The notes under the pieces are model-generated. The model did no database searches. It had not been told where the DNA came from and saw nothing but the letters and a program-made list of their open reading frames with translations. The translations under genes and the position numbers were made by a program. A stretch of DNA of 10,237 nucleotides, from assembly GCA_027488265.1 (NCBI GenBank), contig JAIYCA010000400.1, forward strand, positions 1 through 10,237, written 5' to 3'. Source of the DNA: Planctomycetaceae bacterium. Its GTDB lineage: Bacteria; Planctomycetota; Phycisphaerae; Phycisphaerales; SM1A02. The stretch's first letter is position 1, and the number at the start of each line of letters is the position of its first letter. Shown here piece after piece: positions 1 through 8,100 of the stretch.

Positions 1-577
1 CCTCGCGGCCCGTGAATGCGTACTTCGACGCGAGCTGCTCAACCGTGAAGCGCTCGCGAAGCCGCGCGATCGCGCGCATGAGCGATTGCGAGAGCGGTGA
101 AGCATCGGGAACGCGACGATGAATCTTCTCGAGTTCAGCAAGTTGCCCCGCCGCGAGCGCGGGCGCGAGGCGCGGTGCAAGAGCGGGTGGAATCTCGACC
201 TTCGCGGCAGCTTCCGCAGCGCCCTCGTGCGCGAGTTCTTCGGCGCGGCGCGTTTCGTACTTCTCAAGAATGCGACGGCGGCGCTCTTCGAGCATCGCAC
301 GCAGTGCGTCAAGACTCGGTCCGAGCCCGCGGACTTGCGATGGGTCGAGACGGACGGCGTCGGCGAGTTCGCGCTCGGTAAAGCGACGGCGCGTGCCGTA
401 CATCAGCATGTGGTCGAGCATCGCGTCGGCGGCATCGCCCGAAGGCGGGCGCGTCGGCGGCGGGAACTCCTGCGGGTCGTAGCCGAGATAGGTGTGAACG
501 ACCCCGCCGAATGGCGCGGGTTGCGAGGCGGCAATCGGCGCAGGATCACGCGGAGTTGGCACGTCTTCCGCGCTCAC
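1..577 (-). CDS. Probable VWA-domain partner of the AAA+ ATPase, N-terminal part (runs off window)
   Basis: 192 codons are open from a GTG at 577 to the window edge. The start is chosen because the GTG overlaps the stop of the upstream ATPase gene in a GTGA tetramer, which implies translational coupling. The first ~45 residues are Pro/Ala-rich. Residues 50-85 (MLDHMLMYGTRRRFTEREL and following) look like a small helical region, and residues 90-115 form a charged helix (MLEERRRRILEKYETRR). Residues 145-192 are again helical and end in KYAFTGRE. No signal peptide or membrane segment is visible. ATPases of this MoxR/ChlI-like type are usually followed by a VWA (CoxE/BchD-like) protein, whose N-terminus commonly has a charged helix and whose metal-binding VWA domain is C-terminal. 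That domain and its MIDAS motif would lie outside the window, so the call rests on context and general resemblance. It could be an unrelated helical protein. Confidence 0.6.
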   Translation of the reverse strand, partial: MSAEDVPTPRDPAPIAASQPAPFGGVVHTYLGYDPQEFPPPTRPPSGDAADAMLDHMLMYGTRRRFTERELADAVRLDPSQVRGLGPSLDALRAMLEERRRRILEKYETRRAEELAHEGAAEAAAKVEIPPALAPRLAPALAAGQLAELEKIHRRVPDASPLSQSLMRAIARLRERFTVEQLASKYAFTGRE

Positions 578-2079
578 AGCCCGCGGACCTCGTAGGAAAC
601 GCGGCCGTGTTTTTCCGAGCGCGAGATGCGCTCGGTCGCCCAAAGTCCCGCGAGCACGAACTCCACGCAACTCGCACGAACGGCGAGATCAGCCGACGCG
701 TTCACTTCGAACGCCTTCTCCCACGCAGCGGGCACTTCGCGCAACGCAGCGGCATACGCCGACGATGGCAGCATGTCGCCGACCTCGATGCGCACGCCCT
801 TCGCGAAGATGTCGGCGATGTCGCCGAGTCCGTGGGCATCGACGTACTCGTTGAACACCGCTGCAATCGCTTCGGCGACGATCGCGTCGATCGCTTGGCG
901 CTCGGTCATTTGGTGCGAACCCATGAGGTCGAGTTCGAGTTTGCCCGTTGCGCTCGCGTGGAGGTGCGCGAGGTCGCTGATGCGCGGCACGGCAGGCCGC
1001 TCGCCATGCGCGATGCCGCGACGACGTGCATTCGCGACCATCGTGCGCCAGTTCGACGCGGCGAATCGCGCGGAGACGCCGCTCGCGTGATCGACGAAAC
1101 GCGACTTGCGCGCGACGCGCGAGATTTCCTCGCAAACTTCGTCCATGAACGGCGGGACGAGCACGGGGTACGCACCGGCAAGATCGATGCCCGCTTCTTG
1201 CCGCGTGATCGCCATGCCAAGTTCGCGCTCGCGCGGATAGTGCGTCGCGATCGTGCTGCCGATGCGGTCCTTCAACTGCGGAATCACCTTGCCCGAACGG
1301 TTGTAGGTCGTGGGATTCGCGCTGAAGAGGACAAGGACATCGAGCTCGAATCGGATCGGATAGCCGCGGATCTGGACGTCGCGTTCTTCGAGAATGTTGA
1401 AGAGGCCGACCTGTACAAGTTCGTCGAGGTCGGGCAATTCGTTCATCGCGAAGATGCCGCGATGCTGGCGCGGGATGAGGCCGAAGTGGAGCGCTTCCTC
1501 GGCCGACATCGATGTGCCGGACATGAGGCGCGCCGGATCGATCTCGCCAATCACGTCGGCGAACTTCGTGCCGGGCGCGAGACGTTCTGCGTAGCGCTCG
1601 GATCGGTGCCACCACGCGATGGGGACTTGCTCGGGCGGCGACGAGGCGACGAGTTCGCGGCCTGCGCGCGTGATCGGGCGCTCGGGATCTTCGTGGACGG
1701 GCGCGTTGGGGATGTCGAGATGCGGAATCCACTCGTCGAGGAAGCGCGGGAGGAGGCGCATGAGGCGGCTCTTGCCTTGGCCCTTTTCGCCGAGGAAGAG
1801 CATGTCGTGCCCCGCGAGGATCGCGTTGATGACCTCGGGAAGCACGGTGTCGTCGTAACCGACGATGCCGGGAAAGAGATCGCGCGGCGAGCAGTCGGGC
1901 GTGGCGAGCGCGCGCACGAGGTTGTCGCGGAGTTCGTCTTTGACGGAACGTGAACGCCAACCGGAGGCGCGGAGCTCAGCGAGTGTGCGGATCTTGGGTG
2001 GAGCAGAATTCGCCGCGCGATCGGAGGGCGTGCGTTCGATGGTGCGGTCAGTCGGTCGTTCAGTCGTGCGGTGAGCCAT
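574..2079 (-). CDS. MoxR/Mg-chelatase-I-like AAA+ ATPase
   Basis: This 501-residue cytoplasmic protein has the core of the ChlI/MoxR branch of AAA+ ATPases, which remodel or activate partner proteins, usually with a VWA protein. Walker A is GEKGQGKS (97-104). The Walker B-like strand is RGIFAMNELPDL (207-218), with Asn where the usual Asp stands before the Glu; from memory, NE at this point is normal for this subfamily. Sensor 1 is FSANPTTYN (252-260) and the Arg-finger region is LKDRIGS (269-275). The conserved lead-in GIVGYDD (71-77) is present. Residues 1-30 are a low-complexity tail of xxER/xxDR units (TTER, PTDR, TIER) outside the conserved region; no alternative ATG, GTG or TTG follows before the conserved part, so the ATG at 2079 stands. 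No strong Shine-Dalgarno site precedes it. The substrate is unknown. Many relatives are annotated as magnesium chelatase or sigma-54-interacting, but no chlorophyll genes or sigma-54 GAFTGA loop are seen here. Confidence 0.88.
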   Translation of the reverse strand: MAHRTTERPTDRTIERTPSDRAANSAPPKIRTLAELRASGWRSRSVKDELRDNLVRALATPDCSPRDLFPGIVGYDDTVLPEVINAILAGHDMLFLGEKGQGKSRLMRLLPRFLDEWIPHLDIPNAPVHEDPERPITRAGRELVASSPPEQVPIAWWHRSERYAERLAPGTKFADVIGEIDPARLMSGTSMSAEEALHFGLIPRQHRGIFAMNELPDLDELVQVGLFNILEERDVQIRGYPIRFELDVLVLFSANPTTYNRSGKVIPQLKDRIGSTIATHYPRERELGMAITRQEAGIDLAGAYPVLVPPFMDEVCEEISRVARKSRFVDHASGVSARFAASNWRTMVANARRRGIAHGERPAVPRISDLAHLHASATGKLELDLMGSHQMTERQAIDAIVAEAIAAVFNEYVDAHGLGDIADIFAKGVRIEVGDMLPSSAYAAALREVPAAWEKAFEVNASADLAVRASCVEFVLAGLWATERISRSEKHGRVSYEVRGL

Positions 2080-2102
2080 GCGTCCATCTTCGCCGCCCCG
2101 CA

Positions 2103-2157
2103 GCGTTGGGAGTCAAGCCAACTTCCGAATTGGTGCACGGCACGTGCCGCCCAACGC
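2103..2157. other. Nested inverted repeats in the cytochrome-ATPase gap
   Basis: The 96-bp gap between the cytochrome stop and the ATPase start holds a perfect 8-bp inverted repeat, GCGTTGGG (2103-2110) with CCCAACGC (2150-2157). Inside it is a perfect 12-bp palindrome CGGCACGTGCCG (2138-2149), and shorter competing arms are GTTGG/CCAAC (2105-2122) and CCAA/TTGG (2118-2133). There is no T-run after any arm, so a classical intrinsic terminator is not supported. It may be a factor-independent RNA structure at the end of the cytochrome transcript, or an operator for the ATPase gene. Nothing else is seen in the gap. Confidence 0.4.
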
Positions 2158-2175
2158 CTCGCACAAGCGGTTGGC

Positions 2176-5115
2176 TCACCGACCGCGCGGGCCTGCGGCT
2201 TCCCGGCGCAAACCCGGCACTTCAACCCGCGTGCCCGGCAGCAAATCACCCTCAAGTCGACCCACGCGACCGAGTGAGTAGATCACCGTCGCCTCGGCGG
2301 CCGCATTCGCCCACGGGTACTTTTCCCGTGCGAGCCGCACCGCGCGGTCGCGCGCGTTCTCGTCGGGCTTGTACCGCGCGTGCTGTTCGCGCGCCGCTTG
2401 CGCACCGTCCGCATCACCGAGCATCTCGCACGCGCGGTTCACAAACCACCACGTCGGCGCTTGCTCAGGATCGACCGAGAGCGAACGCTGCGCCACTTCG
2501 CGCGATTCCTTTGCCAACGCCGTGCGCACGCCCTCGTCGGGCGTCGCGAGTGCCTGCTCAAGCAGCACTTCGGCCAGTTCGTTCAGGACACGCACATCGA
2601 TCGAGAAGTCGAACGCACGCTCGCGCGCACCCGCGAAGTCCGTCGCGAGCACGCGTTGGAAACCCTCCGCAGCCTTCGCGAAGTTTCCGTTCTGCTTGTC
2701 GACGAGGGCCGTGAAGTACGCGACCGTCCACGGCGACTTCACTCCTGCGCCGCCCGCTGGCACGAGGAGCGCGGCTGCGTCGTCGAGTCGACCCTCGCGG
2801 ATCGCAAGCCGCGCACGCGCCAACGCACCAACTGCAGGTTCAAGCGCCGCAACGCGCGCGAACGCTTCATCGGCCTGTCGCAGCGCACCACGTCCCGTGC
2901 CGCGGTCACTCTCGCGGAAAAGCCCGATGCCGTAGTCGTACCAACGCTGCCACTCGGGAATCGCATCGGGCGCGGAGGTCGCCTCGCCATACACGCGACC
3001 ATCTTGACTGCGCACCGGCAGCACGATTTCGTCGCGCGCAAGCACCATCACGGGGTAGTCATTGACGCGCGTCGCGCCTTCGACGAAACGCAGATAGGTC
3101 GTGTCGAATTTGCGATAGCGCACTTCGCTCTCGATGCGGAGCGGCGCCGCCGCGTCCGCTGGGACTTCGAGAAAGAGATGCGTGACATCACCCGCGCCCG
3201 GCGGAATTTGGTTGTTGTAGAGCGGGAGGAAAATGTCTTGCGGATTGCGTCGATCGATGCGATTGCCGTCGCGATCAATGACGAACGCGTTGAACATGCG
3301 CGACCACGGATCGAGTTCGCCGGTTGCTTGATCGAGGCCCCCACTCACGCCAACGACGCGCGCGTCGCGATCTGCTGGCTCAAGCGTCGCGCGCGTCCAC
3401 AGCCAAACCTCGTTTGAATCTGCGGTTCCCTGCGTGAACTCGTGACCGATGTCGAGCGTGCGGACGACAACTTCAACCAAGTACCGCTGACCCGCGTCGA
3501 GTACGGGCAACTCCGCGCCGATCACACGCAACGCACCGTCGATTGCACCGCCCTCGCGCACCGCGAAGAGATCGACCCGCACGGTCTTCGCGTTGAATGC
3601 CGCGTGACCCGCGACGATCGCCGCATGCGCGTCCGCGGCCGTTTCGCTCGCCATCTCATCGGGAAGTTCGGCGCACGTTGCGCCTGGAAGCATCGAGCAG
3701 GCCGATTGGTCGATCGCCTTCGAAAGTGCCGTGTTCGCGCTTGGGAACGCGTGCGACAACACGCTGCGCACGCCGCTTCCATCGCGATCGCGCGCGGCGA
3801 AGTCGTCGCTCGCCACCGCCTGCATGTGGCACGAGTTGCATGAGGTCGCGGCCTTCTCGGGGTAGTACCAACCGAGCGCACCATGCCCGCTGCGTCCAGA
3901 CGCAAGGAACGACCCGTAGTGATCTTGCCCGCGCAGCCACTTGTAATCGTTGAGCGGCTCGGGGAGGAACACCTTGTGGCACGAGCCGCAGAACTCGTTC
4001 GAACGGTGCACTTCCGGCTTCAAGAACGTGCGCTTATGAAACGACGGCTTCGCCTTCACCAGTTGGTTCGACACCCATTGCAAGAGCGGCGACTCGCTGA
4101 ACGCAAACGGATAGTGCGGACTCTCTTCGATCGTGTAGTCGGCGTTTCCGCGCGGACTATCAATCGAAACGATACCGTGACACACCGTGCAGGTGATGCT
4201 CGCGCGGCCGAGCGGATCATTCGCGACGTCGTACGCGGGGTCGTCCCACTTCGCATCTTCAAATGCGCCCGCGAAGAATGGCACTGGATCGTGGCAGCCC
4301 GCGCAGAAACGCGCATCCTGCACACTTCCATCTTTCTCGAACGCTTCACGACGCGTCTCGCGCACACTCGCTGCGTAGAACGGGTTGTTGAACGAACTCG
4401 TCGCGTGCACGGAGTGCGCCCACGAGTGCACCACATCGGCGTGGCACTCGAGGCAGTATTCGTTCGCCATCAAGCCCTTGGCCGGAATGAAACCGCCCGT
4501 CGAGGTCTTTGCGAGCGACGGCTCGAAGTAGCTCGCGCCATCTTCCGGAACACGCGGCGCGCGCTCGGGAAGCACGACGTGCGCGAGCGTGGCGACCACC
4601 GCGACGCCGGCCGCAACCGCTGCCCACCGCGCACCAACCGCCCACTTGATGCGACGGCCTGAGAGTCGGTGCAAAACAAAGAGCCATGCTGCGACGAATG
4701 GCGCGATGACATGCACCCAGTACACGATCTCGCGCGTCGTCGGCTCGCGGACGCCGATCGTCGTGCCGCCAAACTCCACGCGTGTCAGTGCAACGCCCGT
4801 CGCGAGCAAAACGATCGCTGAGACAAAGGTCGCGATACCCGCCGCGATCGCACGCGGATTCGGACGGTTGGCGACGTTGCGCCAGTGGAGTGCGCCGAAC
4901 ACGATCGTTGGAACCACGATCGCGAACCCGAGCACGAGGTGCGCGAGGAAGTTGACGAGGTAGAAGCGGTTCTCGAGCGTCTCGCCGGTCTTCCACTGCA
5001 GGAAGGTCACAGCGCCGAGGTAGACGCTATTGACCGCCAACAACGCGAACAGCCCGAACACCGCGGCAAGAAGCCACTTCAGTTTCGGACCAACCGCTGG
5101 GCGGAACTTCGACAT
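2176..5115 (-). CDS. Membrane-anchored pentahaem cytochrome c with TPR-like C-terminus
   Basis: This is a 979-residue predicted redox protein. Five hydrophobic helices (about 14-38, 51-75, 89-112, 129-150, 164-183) have Arg/Lys-rich loops at 80-90 and 151-163, so the positive-inside rule puts the rest in the periplasm. Helix 2 carries H59 and H77 and helix 4 carries H135 and H149, which could ligate b-haems (inference). Five c-haem sites follow: CLECH 221, CAGCH 271, CTVCH 309, CGSCH 376 and CNSCH 426, in a region resembling cytochrome c554-like multihaem proteins. Residues 510-700 are beta-rich and contain GHEF (557-560) and a Gly-Asn-Arg-Ile-Asp-Arg-Arg-Asn segment, as I recall for related multihaem proteins. 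Residues 725-935 are alpha-helical and TPR-like. The ATG lies 20 bp after the stop of the upstream lipoprotein gene, so the two are probably co-transcribed; the Shine-Dalgarno match is weak. Donor and acceptor cannot be told from the sequence. Confidence 0.88.
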   Translation of the reverse strand: MSKFRPAVGPKLKWLLAAVFGLFALLAVNSVYLGAVTFLQWKTGETLENRFYLVNFLAHLVLGFAIVVPTIVFGALHWRNVANRPNPRAIAAGIATFVSAIVLLATGVALTRVEFGGTTIGVREPTTREIVYWVHVIAPFVAAWLFVLHRLSGRRIKWAVGARWAAVAAGVAVVATLAHVVLPERAPRVPEDGASYFEPSLAKTSTGGFIPAKGLMANEYCLECHADVVHSWAHSVHATSSFNNPFYAASVRETRREAFEKDGSVQDARFCAGCHDPVPFFAGAFEDAKWDDPAYDVANDPLGRASITCTVCHGIVSIDSPRGNADYTIEESPHYPFAFSESPLLQWVSNQLVKAKPSFHKRTFLKPEVHRSNEFCGSCHKVFLPEPLNDYKWLRGQDHYGSFLASGRSGHGALGWYYPEKAATSCNSCHMQAVASDDFAARDRDGSGVRSVLSHAFPSANTALSKAIDQSACSMLPGATCAELPDEMASETAADAHAAIVAGHAAFNAKTVRVDLFAVREGGAIDGALRVIGAELPVLDAGQRYLVEVVVRTLDIGHEFTQGTADSNEVWLWTRATLEPADRDARVVGVSGGLDQATGELDPWSRMFNAFVIDRDGNRIDRRNPQDIFLPLYNNQIPPGAGDVTHLFLEVPADAAAPLRIESEVRYRKFDTTYLRFVEGATRVNDYPVMVLARDEIVLPVRSQDGRVYGEATSAPDAIPEWQRWYDYGIGLFRESDRGTGRGALRQADEAFARVAALEPAVGALARARLAIREGRLDDAAALLVPAGGAGVKSPWTVAYFTALVDKQNGNFAKAAEGFQRVLATDFAGARERAFDFSIDVRVLNELAEVLLEQALATPDEGVRTALAKESREVAQRSLSVDPEQAPTWWFVNRACEMLGDADGAQAAREQHARYKPDENARDRAVRLAREKYPWANAAAEATVIYSLGRVGRLEGDLLPGTRVEVPGLRREAAGPRGR

Positions 5116-5135
5116 ACGCGCACTCTATCGACCGC

Positions 5136-8100
5136 TCACCGCCCGCCCATCGGTCGCGTGCGCATTTTCTCCATCGCCGCGGGCTTCGAGCCAGGGAGCG
5201 GTTCGATCGTCTCGCCGTCCTTCGTGAAGAGGTCCATGTCCTTGCACCAGCCGCGGACTTCGAGGATGTAGCGACGCGTTGTTCCCGCGGGCGCTTCAGC
5301 GGGAAACCCGCCAGAAACCCCGCCAGAAACCCCGCCAGAAACACTGGCCGAAAGTTTGGCGGGCACACGGAAATCAACCGTCACCTGCTCGCCTGGCCCG
5401 AAGACCGCGAGCGACTCGTCGCCACCACGCACGAGCTCTGCGACATCGCCGAACTCCGTGTAGAGCCCGAACTGGAATCGGCAATCCCACAACGGAAGTC
5501 GCCGCGCATCGTCGTAGTGCGGTTGCTTCTGCGGTCCGGTGGTTCGTTGCGCGAAACCGACCGACGCGAGCTCCGCGCCTGCGATCGCGAGTTCGATCGG
5601 CGCGGTCGGCAGTGCTTCACGCGCGACAAGCCGCACGCTGTCGAAGTAGACCTCCATGTTCGTGCGCATGCGAAGCGCGTTGACGCCTGCGGGCAGTTTC
5701 TCGCGCGGAATCGGCAGTGCCATGCGACGCGGCATCCCCGCGGGATAGCCCCACTCCTCCACCAGCGTCGTCCAAGTGCCGTCGACACCGCGTGCTTCGA
5801 GACTCGGCGCGCGATACTTCGCGCCCGCCTGCCACGCCGCAAACATCGTTTGGCAGTACGGGTACTCAACCCACCCGTCAATGACGAGCCATGGATCGGC
5901 GATCGCGCCGATGTCGGTCGCAAACTCGAGTTCGAGCACCTGTTCGCCGGCGAGTCTTCCGAGGAAGCGCGGATCGTGCGGTCCGACGTCGGGCGCAACG
6001 AGGTCGACCTTCGCCAACGCTTCGCGACTCGACGCGTTTGCGGTCGATGCGATCCACTCGTCCTTCCACGCGACGATATCGCCGGTTGGCGCAACGCCGC
6101 CAATCGCGAGCCGCTCATCGGGCGCGAGGTCCCAACCTTCAGGTACATCAACCGCACGCAGCGCGACCTGATCGAGCATGCATGATTCTTCCATCGGCTC
6201 GGCAAGCGCGATGCGCAACGAGCCATCCGCGCGCGGAACAAGCGCACCTTCCGGAAACACGAACGTTTCGCGCGGACGCGGCTCGCTGTAGACGCCAGGC
6301 TCCAAGAGGTATCCGAGCCCGCCCACACCAAGGAGATCCGACACGAACTCCATCCGCTCGCCGTTCCATGCGAAGAGCACGGGGCACGAAGAGATTTGCC
6401 GCTGCGTCTCGACGAACGATGTGATCTCGCCAGCCTTCACGCCGACTTCACTTTGAAAGACACCGTCCGACCACTCGATCTCCACGACATCGGCCGTTTC
6501 GAACGGACCGATGCCCACGGAAACAGGCGCGAGCGACTGTCCGCGACCGGTGTGTGAGCGGAACGTTTCACCGCCGAACCACTCGTTGCCCACGCGCACG
6601 GCGTAGGACGTGCCGATACCACTGGTGTTTGAGCGCATCGATTGCGATGGATCGTCGCGTCCGCTGAAACGGAACGCAACCGAGTTTCCGCGCCCCGGCC
6701 CCGGCGCGAGCAGAAGCGGCGCTTTCCCCGCGCGAAGCGCGAGTACCGACGGGCCTTTCGTTGCGTCAAGTTGCACGGCTTGTGCGCGAATGATCTCTTC
6801 ACCGTACGGAATCTCGGTGACGAGTCGTCCGGATTCATCGAGCAAAAGCATGCTTTTCGCGCGCATCAATAAGAGATCACTGTGCCCATCGCCCGTCGCA
6901 TCGACCGCGGCGAGTTCCGTTCGCGCGTCGCGCGCGTAGGTCTCGATACGCGTTGGCATACGCAAGTAACCGCCACTCGCGAGTGCAAGTCGTCGCAGCG
7001 GAATGTCGGCGAGATCAACAACCGCTGCCGCAAGTGCTTGCTCTTCGAGTTGCTCTTGCGTGAAGCCCGGAGCAGTGCCTGGCACCCATCGCCAAAGCCG
7101 CTCGTTCAAGAGCAGCGTGTGCGGCGGGAGTTCGTTCAAGATGAAGATGTCGGCATCGCGGTCGTAATCGAAGTCGCCGATGATTGTTGAAATTGGCCCG
7201 CGCTCCGCGGTCTCGAATCCCGGAATATTGAGCGCCTCCTTCGCAATGTCTTTGAACGATCCGCCGACATTCGCAAGAAGTTCAATCGGCCCGTCGCGTG
7301 CGAGGAGCAACACATCGAGATCACCATCGTGATCGAGGTCTGCGAGTGCGCCGTCACCACAACTTGTCGTCGTTCCCGCTGCTTGCCATGTCTCCGTCGC
7401 ATCGCGGAAACCACCACCTGGTTCCGCGAGAATCAACCGATTTCCGCCGCTGCGACAGAGATAGAGATCAGTCAACCCGTCGTTGTCGACGTCACCGAGC
7501 AAGATCGACCACGTCGAACCTCCTGCCAACGTCGCCAGCGCGTGATCTGGCTTCGCAACGAACGATCCGTCCGCTTGACCTGCAAGAAAAAGCGCCGACA
7601 AATCAAACGCACCCTTTTCGACGAGTGCCCGCGCGATCAGGATGTCGAGACGTCCGTCGGCATCTAGATCGCCTACAACCGCATGCTGCTCGAGATCCTG
7701 CGACCACTGCGGGGCGTAACCCTCAGGCCAGCGAATCGCGAGTTCTTTCGGTGCTTCGAAGATCGGCCCCGACGGCGGCTTCCAATCGGAGGGCGTGAAC
7801 GACTTGGGAAGTGGTGCCAAGCCAAGTGAACCCATGCGTGTGTATTTGAACTCCGCGTTCTTCGCGCGCGGATTGGCCGCCAAATCCTCGAACGACTTCA
7901 GCGCACTCTCCGCGCGCGCTTCATCGCCTGTACGACGCGCACATCGTTGCATGCCGAGAAACGCACTCTTCAAGCGCGCGTCGCGCGTGGCGGCTCTTTC
8001 ATACCACTCAAGTGCTTTCGCGTATTCACCGGTTTGCTCGAGTGCTTGTCCCGTGAAGTACTGCGCGTACGCATCTTCACCGCGCGCCTGCGCAACAGGA

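Noticed and set aside
511..1953. Long plus-strand open frame opposite the AAA+ ATPase gene
   Set aside because: It is the antisense shadow of a GC-rich gene, is rich in Arg, Asp and Glu, has no recognisable domain, and the minus strand encodes an intact ATPase with clear motifs.
2080..2116. Sigma-70-like promoter for the ATPase gene (TTGACT at 2116-2111 on the minus strand)
   Set aside because: The spacer to the nearest candidate -10 (GAAGAT) is 19 bp and that box matches only 3 of 6 consensus bases.
2260..2714. Arg/Pro-rich plus-strand frame opposite the cytochrome C-terminus
   Set aside because: It is low-complexity antisense sequence with no domain, and the minus strand encodes the TPR-like tail in an uninterrupted frame.
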